Assembly: GCF_013003965.1 (NCBI RefSeq)
Contig: NZ_CP053069.1
Span: forward strand, 3,069,419 to 3,133,418
DNA length: 64,000 nt
DNA from: Usitatibacter rugosus
Lineage (GTDB): Bacteria; Pseudomonadota; Gammaproteobacteria; Burkholderiales; Usitatibacteraceae
Reading direction: 5' to 3'
The position numbers and the translations under genes were made by a program. Shown piece by piece: positions 8,984 through 16,868 of this stretch (position 1 is its first letter; each line of letters begins with the position of its first letter). The notes under the pieces are model-generated. The model searched no databases and had not been told where the DNA came from. It was given only the letters and a program-made list of their open reading frames with translations.

Positions 8984-9514
8984 ATGAACGCCGCCGCGCG
9001 CATGCTGGTTTTCGTCCTGGGATACGCCGCCTGCGCGATCGCCGCAGGCCCTTCGCCTGCTCCCACCTGGCCGCCCTCGCCGGAGGTCCGCTCGCGCATG
9101 ACCGAGCTGCAGCTGGTGATCTCGGACCCGAAGGCCACTCTCGACGCCCGCGACACCGCGCGCGCCGAATTGAAGCGCCTGCTGGGGAGTCCCGCTGCCG
9201 CCAAGCCGGCGTCCGAAGCCGAGGAGGCCCCGAGAAGGGCCCGCACGCCGCTCGCGGTCGCGCCTCCGATGCCCTCGCCGGCGCCGCCATCGACCGGCGC
9301 CTCGGTGACCGGAGCGCCCCGGGAATCGGACCCGCCGGTGGCCCACGTCGTCCCGGCACCGCGTGCGATTCCGCCCTTCATCGACCCGCAGACCGGCCGG
9401 ACGCTCGTTCCCAGCGGACAGGTCGCGATCGATCCGGCTACCGGGCGCGCGCTGCCGCAGGTGCCGGGCGGCTACGTCGACCCGGCCACCGGCCGCGCCA
9501 TCCGTCCCCGCTGA
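8984..9514 (+). CDS. Proline/alanine-rich exported protein of unknown function
   Basis: 176 residues. An N-terminal hydrophobic segment (about 5-21) reads as a signal peptide or anchor. A short helical stretch follows (about 30-60), then a Pro/Ala-rich linker (about 75-125). The C-terminus has three related units, IDPQTGRTLVP, IDPATGRALPQ and VDPATGRAIRP, a calcium-loop-like or wall-binding-like short repeat. I do not recognise a family. It is followed 30 bases later by the antitoxin gene. Confidence 0.65.
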   Translation: MNAAARMLVFVLGYAACAIAAGPSPAPTWPPSPEVRSRMTELQLVISDPKATLDARDTARAELKRLLGSPAAAKPASEAEEAPRRARTPLAVAPPMPSPAPPSTGASVTGAPRESDPPVAHVVPAPRAIPPFIDPQTGRTLVPSGQVAIDPATGRALPQVPGGYVDPATGRAIRPR

Positions 9515-9517
9515 GCC

Positions 9518-9549
9518 GCCATTTGGCGTAAACTGGAACGCCAAATGGC
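9518..9549. promoter_or_regulatory. Candidate autoregulatory operator over the antitoxin start codon
   Basis: An 11-base perfect inverted repeat (9518-9528 GCCATTTGGCG and 9539-9549 CGCCAAATGGC) with a 10-base spacer. The right arm contains the antitoxin ATG at 9545. The spacer holds TAAACT (9529-9534), a plausible -10 box, which would put transcription start at or next to the ATG and give a leaderless mRNA. Autorepression by the antitoxin, alone or with toxin, is usual for Xre-RES pairs; binding here is inference. Confidence 0.6.
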
Positions 9550-9976
9550 CCACGCCCTCAGTCATGTCCTCGGCGGTCCCGAGACCTTCGGCTCCCGCGC
9601 CCCGCGCAGCGCCTCCGACTGGCATGGCCTCATCCAGTCCGGCGTCCCCTCCCGCGCCGCCTTCCTGCTGAAGGACCACCTGGGCCTGCGCAACGACGAG
9701 CTCGCGAAATTGCTCGGTCTCTCCGCGCGCTCGCTCACGCGCCTGTCGGCCTCGCGCACGCTGGACCCCGTCACCGGCGACAGGCTCTATCGCCTCGCCC
9801 GCATCTACGCCCTCGCATCGGACGTGCTGGAAGACGAAGCGGCGGCCGTCCGGTGGCTGCGCTCGCCGCAGCGCGCGCTGGGCGAAGTGAAGCCGCTCGA
9901 CCTCGCGGCCACCGACGCGGGCGCCCGCGAAGTCGAGCAGCTGCTCGGCCGCCTGGAGCACGGCGTCTTCACCTGA
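9545..9976 (+). CDS. Xre/MbcA/ParS family antitoxin
   Basis: 143 residues. The N-terminal half has a helix-turn-helix of the Xre-like antitoxin type (about 45-80, LGLRNDELAKLLGLSARSL). The C-terminal half is the MbcA/ParS toxin-binding domain (DUF2384), seen as AVRWLRSPQRALGEVKPLDL and a terminal GAREVEQLLGRLEHGVF. In this family it binds and blocks the RES toxin and represses its own promoter. The stop overlaps the toxin start in ATGA (9974-9978), giving translational coupling. The start codon lies in a perfect inverted repeat and no Shine-Dalgarno sequence is apparent. Confidence 0.92.
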   Translation: MAHALSHVLGGPETFGSRAPRSASDWHGLIQSGVPSRAAFLLKDHLGLRNDELAKLLGLSARSLTRLSASRTLDPVTGDRLYRLARIYALASDVLEDEAAAVRWLRSPQRALGEVKPLDLAATDAGAREVEQLLGRLEHGVFT

Positions 9977-10434
9977 TGCGCGGGTTCCGGCTCGTGAAGG
10001 CCCGCCACGCGCTCGAGGCCTTCACCGGCACCGGCGCGCGCCACTACGGCGGCCGCTGGAACCGCCCCGGCACTCCGATGGTGTACGCCGCCGAATCGCT
10101 GGCCCTCGCCGCCCTCGAAACCGTCGTGCATTTCTCCGGCGAGGAGCGCGGCATCGGCTTCCTCACCTACGAGCTGGAGGTGCCCGACGAATGCGTGAGG
10201 ACACTCCAGCCCCGGGAGTTGCCGCGCGATTGGCGTTCGTCGGTCACGCCGACGTCCACGCAGGAAGTCGGCAGCCTCTGGCAGCGCGGCGGCACGAGCG
10301 TGGCGCTTCGCGTGCCTTCGGTCCTGGTGCCCGGCGAATCGTGCGTGCTCCTCAACCCCGAGCACCCCGACACCCGCCGCGTCACCCTCTTCTACCCGAC
10401 GCCCTTCACCTTCGACGACCGGCTCTGGAAATGA
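9976..10434 (+). CDS. RES domain toxin
   Basis: 152 residues from the ATG at 9976, which overlaps the antitoxin stop. RES toxins (ParT, MbcT, Res) act on NAD+ or ADP-ribosylate a metabolic enzyme, arresting growth. Key residues seen: arginine in GGRWNRPGTP near residues 26-35, tyrosine in MVYAAESLALAALE near 36-50 and its glutamate, which correspond to the conserved R-Y-E set of the fold. Length is standard for the family. The C-terminal half contains the DWRSS and SVLVPGESCVLLNPEH segments typical of RES proteins. Nothing suggests inactivation. Confidence 0.93.
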   Translation: MRGFRLVKARHALEAFTGTGARHYGGRWNRPGTPMVYAAESLALAALETVVHFSGEERGIGFLTYELEVPDECVRTLQPRELPRDWRSSVTPTSTQEVGSLWQRGGTSVALRVPSVLVPGESCVLLNPEHPDTRRVTLFYPTPFTFDDRLWK

Positions 10435-10439
10435 CGGAT

Positions 10440-10523
10440 GAATAAAGGGGTCAGACCACTTTATTCGAGATCAGGACGCGAGAATAAAGTGGTCTGACCC
10501 CTTTATTCAGACCCCATTTATTT
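10440..10523. repeat. GGGTCAGA palindromic repeat, copy 2 (type A) plus a fragment
   Basis: Arms 10440-10466 and 10482-10508 are perfect 27-base reverse complements with a 15-base spacer. Within each arm GAATAAAG pairs with CTTTATTC. A fragment of a second element, ACCCCATTTATTT-like, follows at 10509-10523. It sits between the convergent RES toxin and alpha/beta hydrolase genes. Confidence 0.95.
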
Positions 10524-10526
10524 TCT

Positions 10527-11429
10527 TCACGCCTTGTACGCTGGGTCGGGCTGCGTGAACCAGGAATGGAGGATGTGGTAGACCAGCATGTAGTTCTTCT
10601 GCTGGAAGCTCGCATGCGAGATGCCGGACATCACGGTGAACTGCTTGTCCGGATTGGGGAGCTTGTCGAAGAACTTCATGAGGTCCTCGAAGCCCGCGAT
10701 GCCGTCGAACTGGCCGCGCATCACGATCGTGGGCACCGTGATCTTCTCCGGGTCGACGATGGGCAGCTTCGAGCACATGTCGATGTAGGTGCCGTTGGGC
10801 ATCGAGTCGTCGAGCGACAGGATGGCATCGGCAAAGGCATCCACCACGCGCTTCTCGGCGCAATCCGGATGGTCGCGCTCGAAGATGGAATACACGAACG
10901 CGCGGTCGATGGGCCGGCGCTTCGACGCGAGGAACTGCGGCAGCTTCTTGCGGCGCTGCTCGAGCGTGGGGCTGCCCTCGCCCGTCCAGACGAACGCATC
11001 GAGCGCCAGGCGGGCCACGCGGTCCGGATGGTTCTGCGCGAAGAGCGCGGCACGCAGCGCCCCCGAGGAGATCCCGTACACGAGGAACGATTGGATCCCC
11101 CGCGTCTTCAGGATGTAGTCCGTCGCGGCGGCGAGGTCATCCGCGCCATTGGGAATATCGCAGGTGATGTCGCGCTTCTTGTCGGAGCGGCCGTAGCCTT
11201 CCATGTCCACCGACCAGCACGTGAAGCCGTGCTCGGCGAACCAGTCCATCACCGAGGAGTGCGGACGACCGGGCACGGTGAGATCGAACGTCGGCTGCGA
11301 GGCCATCGACGATCCGTGCACGAACAGCGCCGCGGGCTTGCCCTCCGGCGAGCCCACGTATTTTTCCCACATGAAGAGGCGAACGTCGCCCTTCGTCGTC
11401 CAGTGTTCCTTGCCGATCACGTCACTCAA
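10527..11429 (-). CDS. Alpha/beta fold hydrolase
   Basis: 300 residues if translation begins at TTG 11429, giving (M)SDVIGKEHWTTKG; GGGAG lies about seven bases upstream and the start overlaps the preceding gene's end by eight bases. An alternative GTG is at 11420. The frame continues upstream to 11534 only as overlap with the binding-protein gene. Hydrolase marks: oxyanion segment FVHGSSMASQP near residues 36-46, nucleophile elbow YGISSGA near 118-124, late Asp in RGQFDGIAG and His in SGISHASF. Substrate unknown. The adjacent Bug protein suggests a shared role in uptake and use of a carboxylated compound, but this is only context. Confidence 0.85.
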   Translation of the reverse strand: MSDVIGKEHWTTKGDVRLFMWEKYVGSPEGKPAALFVHGSSMASQPTFDLTVPGRPHSSVMDWFAEHGFTCWSVDMEGYGRSDKKRDITCDIPNGADDLAAATDYILKTRGIQSFLVYGISSGALRAALFAQNHPDRVARLALDAFVWTGEGSPTLEQRRKKLPQFLASKRRPIDRAFVYSIFERDHPDCAEKRVVDAFADAILSLDDSMPNGTYIDMCSKLPIVDPEKITVPTIVMRGQFDGIAGFEDLMKFFDKLPNPDKQFTVMSGISHASFQQKNYMLVYHILHSWFTQPDPAYKA

Positions 11430-12387
11430 CTTTCGCTCCCGTTTCCTTGATGATCCTTGCCCAGCGATCGCGCTCCTCGCGGAAGTACGCGTCGAACTGC
11501 GCCGGCGTGCTGTCGGGGTACCCCTCGAGCGCATTGGCGGCCATGTATGCCTTCACCTCCGGGCTCGCGAGGGCCGCGGCCGTTTCGCGGCGGAGCTTCT
11601 CCAGCACCGGCGCGGGCGTCGCCTTCGGTGCCAGCAGCCCCGACCACACATAGGCCTCGAACCCGGGCACGCCGGCCTCGATGAATGTCGGCACATCGGG
11701 CAGCACGGGCGAGCGCTTCGAGCCCGTGACCGCGAGCGCGCGCAGCTTGCCGGACTTCACGTGCTGCACCATCGCCGCCAGGCCGGGCATCGAGATCGGC
11801 ACCATGCCGCCCAGGAGATCCGTGGTGGCCTGCCCGCTGCCCTTGTACGGCACGTGCGTGAGCTGGATCCCGGCCATCGAGGCGAATTGCGCCATGAAGA
11901 GGTGCTGGCCGCTGCCGTTGCCCGAGGACGCGTAATGGATCTCGCCGGGCTTGGCCTTCGCCATCGCGATCAGCTCCGCCACGTTCTTCGCGGGAAACGA
12001 CGGGTGGACCACGAGCACGCCCGGCTCGCGCGCGATGAGCGAGATCGGCACGAAGTCGTCGATGGGCTGGAAGTTGAGCTTCGAGTAGAGCGTGGCGCTG
12101 ATGGCGTTGGTCTGCGACGCGAGCAGCAGCGTGTAGCCGTCGGCCGGTGCCTTCGCGACCGCCTCCGATCCGATGGTGGCGCCCGCGCCCGGCCGGTTCT
12201 CGACCACCACGCCCTGGTTCAGGCGCTTCGAAAGCTCGTTGGCCACGACGCGCGTGGGGCCATCGACCGCGCCGCCCGGCGAGAACGGCACGATGATCTT
12301 GATCGGGCGCGTGGGAAAGTCCTGCGCCACGGCAAATCCCGCGACGCACAGGGCGACTCCCAGCAGTCCTGCACGAAACGCATTCAA
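11422..12387 (-). CDS. Tripartite tricarboxylate transporter substrate-binding protein (Bug/TctC family)
   Basis: 321 residues from TTG 12387, which is preceded by GAGGAGG and overlaps the upstream stop in TTGA; this start gives a clean signal peptide (MNAFRAGLLGVALCVAGFAVAQ). Longer in-frame starts would run into the upstream gene. The mature protein is a periplasmic Bug fold: RPIKIIVPFSPGGAVD near residues 26-41, NRPGAGATIGSEAVAKAP near 62-79 and VPYKGSGQATTDLLGG near 164-179. Such proteins bind carboxylates for TctAB transport or for sensing; no tctA or tctB is nearby, which is common for the many orphan Bug genes of betaproteobacteria. Confidence 0.94.
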   Translation of the reverse strand: MNAFRAGLLGVALCVAGFAVAQDFPTRPIKIIVPFSPGGAVDGPTRVVANELSKRLNQGVVVENRPGAGATIGSEAVAKAPADGYTLLLASQTNAISATLYSKLNFQPIDDFVPISLIAREPGVLVVHPSFPAKNVAELIAMAKAKPGEIHYASSGNGSGQHLFMAQFASMAGIQLTHVPYKGSGQATTDLLGGMVPISMPGLAAMVQHVKSGKLRALAVTGSKRSPVLPDVPTFIEAGVPGFEAYVWSGLLAPKATPAPVLEKLRRETAAALASPEVKAYMAANALEGYPDSTPAQFDAYFREERDRWARIIKETGAKVE

Positions 12388-13148
12388 GCGGTTACCTCCT
12401 CGGGCCAGCATTGGGTCTTCTCCTCCGGACTGCTCATCATCTCGATCGCGCGCTCGGCCGGGAACAGACGGCGCTCCAGGATCACGCCCCACGTTTCCTC
12501 CGCTCCGCCCGCCTCGGTTGGCACGACGAAGGGCGCGGCGCGCAGCGAAGTATGCAGGTGGAATTCATCCGAACCCAGCGGGCCCACGGTTCGCAGGCAA
12601 ACGCGCCGGATCTCGGTCCATGCGATCGCCTGGGTCCACGGCGCGTTGCCGGGCGGCCACGCGCGGAGGTGGATTCCGGAAGCATCGTGTTCCACCGTGA
12701 GCCAGTGCGCCATGCGGGCCGCGGCATCCGGCAGGGGCTTCCGCGGGCCGTCGAAATTCGGCCACACCCGGCGAAACCAGACGTCGGCGATGTGCTGCTG
12801 TTCCGCATAGAGCTCGGCGTTCATGCAATCGATGTAACGCGCGCGATTCTCCAGCGGCTTGAAGAGCGCGCTCGTCACGCTGAGGACGACTCCCGCCACG
12901 GTGAGAAAGAAAGCGAAGCCTGGCCCGTCACTCAGGACGTACAAGGCGAACCACGCCACGATGACGGCGACGAGCGCCATCAGTACGAGTGCGCCAATCA
13001 TGTTGGACGCGGCGAGCGCACGGTAGGCGACCAGGTCCGCGGGCGTGGCGATGACCGGATGGGCGCGTAGGAATCGCCGCAGCCGCCACGCGCCCCAAGC
13101 GACGATGCTCACGTAGAGGCCAAGAGAAAGGGCAAGGGTCGGGATCAC
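12384..13148 (-). CDS. Membrane protein of unknown function
   Basis: About 254 residues from GTG 13148; a TTG at 13184 would add 12 residues. There is a hydrophobic segment at the N-terminus and two more around residues 50-95 (GALVLMALVAVIVAWFALYVL and FAFFLTVAGVVLSVTSALF), then a soluble C-terminal half with several Trp and a probable beta fold. No family recognised. Its stop overlaps the TTG start of the Bug protein and provides that gene's Shine-Dalgarno, so the two are translationally coupled. Confidence 0.65.
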   Translation of the reverse strand: MIPTLALSLGLYVSIVAWGAWRLRRFLRAHPVIATPADLVAYRALAASNMIGALVLMALVAVIVAWFALYVLSDGPGFAFFLTVAGVVLSVTSALFKPLENRARYIDCMNAELYAEQQHIADVWFRRVWPNFDGPRKPLPDAAARMAHWLTVEHDASGIHLRAWPPGNAPWTQAIAWTEIRRVCLRTVGPLGSDEFHLHTSLRAAPFVVPTEAGGAEETWGVILERRLFPAERAIEMMSSPEEKTQCWPEEVTA

Positions 13149-13281
13149 CGCCCGAACTATCCCGGAGCCCCGCGCCGCTGGCAAACGCGGAGCGGTAACA
13201 AGGCCTCCGACGCGCTAAGATGGACCCGCCACCCGCCTCCGGGGGCAGCGCAGTTTTTGCAACCCGCACAAGGAGTTAGGG

Positions 13282-13992
13282 ATGAATCGGCGCGCGCCAC
13301 GGCGCACCGCGCGGTGCGAGGACCTGGGCCTCACGAAGGGCGAATACGGCCGCCTGGCGAAGCTCGACACGCCCCAGAAGATCCAGCGCTTCCTCAACGC
13401 GACGCCCAGCAACCACGAGCTGGACGGCGAGACGCTCTACTCCGTGCGCGAGGTCCTGAAGAACAAGCGCGCGCATTGCATGGAAGGCGCCTTCCTCGCC
13501 GCGGCCGCGCTGTGGATCCATGGCGAGAAGCCGCTGATGGTCCACCTCGACTGCGACCTCTCCGACTACCCGCACGCGATCGTGGTGTTCCGCCGCGGAC
13601 GCTGCTGGGGCGCGATCTCCAAGACCAACGGGGCGCCGCTGCGATTCCGCGACCCGATCTACCGCTCCATCCGCGAGCTCGCCATGTCGTACTTCCACGA
13701 GTACTTCGACAAGCGCGGCCGCAAGACCCTGCGCAGCTACTCGATCGCGTACGACATGCGGCGCTTCGACCCGGGGCACTGGGTCACGAATGGCAAGGAT
13801 TGCTGGGAAGTCCACGACAAGCTCGCGGCCCTGCGCCACTTCCCGCTGGTGACGAAGCGCCAGGAGCGCCTCCTCATGCGGCGCGATACGTTCGAGCGAC
13901 AAATCAGCAAGCTCGTGCAGTACCCGAGGCCGGAGAAGTTGCCGGAGAAGTTGCCCGCGAAGGGCTCGGCCAGGAAGCTGAAGAAGCCCTAG
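13282..13992 (+). CDS. Protein of unknown function with a transglutaminase-like core
   Basis: 236 residues from ATG 13282, with AAGGAG 12 bases upstream. The middle holds KRAHCMEGAFLAAAAL (Cys near residue 66), a downstream DYPHAIVVFRRG (His near 98) and FRDPIYRS (Asp near 121), an order that matches the Cys-His-Asp triad of papain-like transglutaminase folds. No signal peptide; the C-terminus is a basic tail with repeated LPEKLP. It converges on the MocA-GNAT gene with a four-base overlap. The fold assignment is pattern-based and not certain. Confidence 0.6.
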   Translation: MNRRAPRRTARCEDLGLTKGEYGRLAKLDTPQKIQRFLNATPSNHELDGETLYSVREVLKNKRAHCMEGAFLAAAALWIHGEKPLMVHLDCDLSDYPHAIVVFRRGRCWGAISKTNGAPLRFRDPIYRSIRELAMSYFHEYFDKRGRKTLRSYSIAYDMRRFDPGHWVTNGKDCWEVHDKLAALRHFPLVTKRQERLLMRRDTFERQISKLVQYPRPEKLPEKLPAKGSARKLKKP

Positions 13993-15020
13993 CGCCGGAA
14001 CTCGAGCTGTGGGCGCACGCGTGCGTCGTCGCCTTCGATGGGCGCGGCCACTTCCCCGACGCGCTTCGCGCCGCACGCCACGTAGAACGCTTCCGCATTC
14101 GGGTCGGCATCCACCGTCACGAGGTGCGCGCCGTTCTCCCAGGCCGTGGCCAGCGCGTGGCGCATCAGCGAGCTGCCGATGCCCTGGCCCATGAAGTCCG
14201 GATCGACCCACAGGTCGTCGAGCGTCCACGCGCCCTCGCCGGGTTCGATCACGTAGAACGCGACCATTGCGTCTCGCACCGTCGCCACGTAGCCGTACCG
14301 GGACGAGAGCGACTCCGGATCGACATGCAGTGCGCCGCGCCACGCGTCCATCGTGGCCGCGCCGTAGCCCCAATGCGCCTTCGAGCGCAGGGCCAGGGCA
14401 CTCATCGCGTCCGCATCGGCCTTCGTCGCGCGGCGAAGCTCCGCGGGCGAGAGATCCGCCGGCCGGTCGATGTCGTAGAGCACGCCGCGATCGGCCGTGG
14501 CCACCGTCGACAGCACGCCGCGATAGCGCTCGAGGACCGTTCGCGCCCCGCCCTCGCCGGTGAGTGCCAGCAGCTCGTCGAGAAGCGCGCTGGAAAATCC
14601 CACGGGATGCCCGCGCTCGCCCGTGGGAAGCATCGGCGCCACGACCTTCGCCCCGGATGCGAGCTTGGCCGCGATGGTGCGCGATACGTCCGCGGGAATG
14701 CGCGGCATGTCGGCCAGCGCGAGGACCCAGCCCGATGCATCGCGAGATGCCGCGACGCCGGCCGCGATGCTGGCGCCCAGGCCTTCGCGGGATCGCTCCG
14801 TCACCAGCACCTCGCATCCGGCCTCGCGCAGCATGGAAGCGATGGCATCGTCGCCTTCGCGCACCACCGCGAGCGCGTTGCCCACGCCCGCGACGAGATT
14901 ACGCGCGCTCACCGCGCCGACGGTCGAGCCGAGATAGGGATGCAGCAGCTTGGCGGAACCGAAGCGCGTGGCCGCACCGCCCGCGAGGAGCAACCCGCGA
15001 ATCCTGCGCGATGAAGGCAC
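13989..15020 (-). CDS. MocA-like molybdopterin nucleotidyltransferase fused to a GNAT acetyltransferase domain
   Basis: 343 residues from GTG 15020, two bases after the xdhC stop. Residues 1-190 are a MobA/MocA-type NTP transferase: LLLAGGAATRFGSAKLL near 10-26, then VLALADMPRIPADV near 97-110 with the metal-binding Asp. Such enzymes make the cytosine dinucleotide form of the molybdenum cofactor. Residues 195-343 are a GNAT domain: RATKADADAMSALALRSK and the acetyl-CoA loop DPDFMGQGIGSSLMRHAL. Both parts read without interruption. The neighbouring xdhC and iorAB genes fit MCD supply; the role of the acetyltransferase part is unknown. Confidence 0.85.
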   Translation of the reverse strand: MPSSRRIRGLLLAGGAATRFGSAKLLHPYLGSTVGAVSARNLVAGVGNALAVVREGDDAIASMLREAGCEVLVTERSREGLGASIAAGVAASRDASGWVLALADMPRIPADVSRTIAAKLASGAKVVAPMLPTGERGHPVGFSSALLDELLALTGEGGARTVLERYRGVLSTVATADRGVLYDIDRPADLSPAELRRATKADADAMSALALRSKAHWGYGAATMDAWRGALHVDPESLSSRYGYVATVRDAMVAFYVIEPGEGAWTLDDLWVDPDFMGQGIGSSLMRHALATAWENGAHLVTVDADPNAEAFYVACGAKRVGEVAAPIEGDDARVRPQLEFRR

Positions 15021-15021
15021 G

Positions 15022-15999
15022 TCAGGCGCTGCGGCGCTTGTCGCTCGCGACGACGCGTTCCAGCGCGATGTTGTTGCGCGCCGCGACGAGGTCCGCGAGG
15101 ATCGCCACCGCGATCTCCGGAGGAGTGCGCGAGCCGATGGTGAGGCCCACGGGGCCGCGAAGGCGCGCGATCTGCCCCGCGGAGAGGTCGAAATCGGCGA
15201 GGCGCTTGCGCCGCTCCGCACTCGTCTGCTTCGAGCCCACGGCACCGACGTAGAACGCTTCGCTCTTCAGCGCCTCGAGCAGCGCCATGTCGTCGAGCTT
15301 GGGATCGTGCGAGACGGTGAGGATGATCGAATGCCCGTCCGGACGGAAGGCGAGCACGGCATCGTCCGGCATGCCCGCGACCCAGTGCGTGCCCTCGACA
15401 CGCCAGGCGCCGCGGTACTCCTCGCGCGGGTCGCACACGGAGACGCTGAAGTCGAGCGTCTCGGCGATCTGCGCCAGGTACACGGCGATCTCCGAGGCTC
15501 CGATGATGAGCATCCGCCAGCGCGGGCCGTGGACGCTCGTGAAGCGCGATTCACCACGCACGCATTCATCGGTGGGCTGCGCATCGGCGAAGCTCCACGC
15601 CCCCGACGCGAGATCCACGCTCCGCGCCACGATGCGGCCGGCAAGAATGCGATCGAGCAACGCGCGAATGTCCGCGGGTGCCACGTCCGCTTCGATGATC
15701 ACCTCGAGCTGCCCGCCGCACGGCAGGCCGAAGCGGCGAGCCTCTTCCGCGGTGATGCCGTACGACGCGAAGGCCGGCTTGCGGCCCGTGTACTCGTTGC
15801 GGCGCGACACGAGGTCATCCTCGATGCAGCCGCCGGAGACTGAACCCACGAGGATGCCGTCCTCGCGAATGGCAAGCAGCGAGCCGGGCGGACGCGGGCT
15901 GGCTCCAAACGTCTGGGCCACCGTCACCAGCCAAACGCGCTTCCCGGAAGTCTTCCACTCCAGAGCGCGTTCGAGAACGTCGAGATCTAGGGATTGCAT
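15022..15999 (-). CDS. XdhC family molybdenum cofactor chaperone
   Basis: 325 residues. XdhC proteins bind and protect the molybdenum cofactor, promote its sulfuration and insert it into xanthine-oxidase-type enzymes. N-terminal XdhC/CoxI domain: VTVAQTFGASPRPPGSLLAI near 25-44 and VGSVSGGCIEDDLV near 51-64 with the conserved Cys. C-terminal Rossmann domain: MLIIGASEIAVYLAQIAE near 162-179 and FYVGAVGSKQTSAERRKRL near 250-268. It lies directly upstream of the MocA-GNAT gene and about 1 kb from iorAB on the same strand, so it probably serves that enzyme. Confidence 0.93.
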   Translation of the reverse strand: MQSLDLDVLERALEWKTSGKRVWLVTVAQTFGASPRPPGSLLAIREDGILVGSVSGGCIEDDLVSRRNEYTGRKPAFASYGITAEEARRFGLPCGGQLEVIIEADVAPADIRALLDRILAGRIVARSVDLASGAWSFADAQPTDECVRGESRFTSVHGPRWRMLIIGASEIAVYLAQIAETLDFSVSVCDPREEYRGAWRVEGTHWVAGMPDDAVLAFRPDGHSIILTVSHDPKLDDMALLEALKSEAFYVGAVGSKQTSAERRKRLADFDLSAGQIARLRGPVGLTIGSRTPPEIAVAILADLVAARNNIALERVVASDKRRSA

Positions 16000-16018
16000 G
16001 GAGGAATGGTACTAGAGG

Positions 16019-16047
16019 AAATAAATGGGGTCAGACCCCAATTATTT
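16019..16047. repeat. GGGTCAGA palindromic repeat, copy 3 (type D, compact)
   Basis: A single 29-base palindrome: 13-base arms 16019-16031 and 16035-16047 around CAG, with one mismatch. It corresponds to a single arm of the larger elements, made fully self-complementary. It lies between xdhC and the hydrolase and touches the hydrolase stop codon (16047-16049). Confidence 0.85.
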
Positions 16048-16868
16048 CAGAAGGAGAACAGCTCCTTCATCGCGGCCTTGTATTGATCGAAGGCGACCGA
16101 GGAGAGGTTGTGGTGCGATCCACCCTCGACCTTGATGAACCTCTTCGGCGAGGTGGTGGCTTCGAAGAGCTTCTCTCCCATCTCGAACGGAACGATCTGG
16201 TCGCGGGTCCCGTGCGTGATGAGAACCGGCGCCTTCACGGATGCGATCTTCGAGAGCGTGTCGAAGCGTTGCGTGAGGATGAGGTCGACGGGCAGGTAGC
16301 TCCAGCTCGTGGAGGCGATCATGTCCTTGATCGAGGTGAACGTGGCCTCGAGCACCAGGCCGTTGACGTCGGTGCGATCGCGCGCGAGGTCCACGGCGAT
16401 GGCACCACCCAGCGAGTGGCCGACGATCACGCGCGGGCGTCCCGGGGCCAGCTTCGCGAGCTCATCCCACGCGGCGGCGGCGTCCTCCGTGGCCATCTGC
16501 TCCGTGGGCGATGCGGGCGAGCTCTTGCCGAAGCCGCGGTAGTCGATCGCGAGGACGGAGAAGCCGAGCTTCTGCCAGCGTTCGATGCGCGGAGCGCTGC
16601 CGGAGAGGTTCCAGCGCGCGCCGTGGAGGTAAAGAAGCGCCGGAGCGTTCTTGTCGGCAGCCGGAAGCCACCAGGCGTGCAGCTTCTCGCCGTTCTGGCC
16701 GACGGAAATCCACTTCTCTTCGAAGGCCCAGGTGCCCTGGGCGTAGCCGCGCCAGTCTTGCGTGGCGGGCCGGAATATCAGCTCGCCCTGTTTCTCGGCG
16801 AGGTAGGCGCACCCGCCGGCGATGACGACGGCGACGCCCAGCAGCAGCCTGCGCAGGAACCTGCTCAG
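16047..16868 (-). CDS. Alpha/beta hydrolase, membrane-anchored or lipoprotein, unusual start
   Basis: About 273 residues. The fold is clear: LLYLHGARWNLSGS near residues 76-89, DYRGFGKSS near 108, nucleophile elbow VIVGHSLGGAIAVDLAR near 146-162, Asp in THGTRDQIVPFEMG and His in GGSHHNLSS, as in BEM46-like serine hydrolases. No ATG, GTG or TTG exists in frame between the hydrolase domain and a region coding for another protein. The best candidate is CTG 16868, overlapping the TGA of the upstream 53-residue gene, which gives an N-terminal hydrophobic segment ending in IAGGC, a possible lipobox. Translation would then depend on coupling. A far-upstream ATG at 17099 would give an implausible extension. 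Confidence 0.8.
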   Translation of the reverse strand: MSRFLRRLLLGVAVVIAGGCAYLAEKQGELIFRPATQDWRGYAQGTWAFEEKWISVGQNGEKLHAWWLPAADKNAPALLYLHGARWNLSGSAPRIERWQKLGFSVLAIDYRGFGKSSPASPTEQMATEDAAAAWDELAKLAPGRPRVIVGHSLGGAIAVDLARDRTDVNGLVLEATFTSIKDMIASTSWSYLPVDLILTQRFDTLSKIASVKAPVLITHGTRDQIVPFEMGEKLFEATTSPKRFIKVEGGSHHNLSSVAFDQYKAAMKELFSF

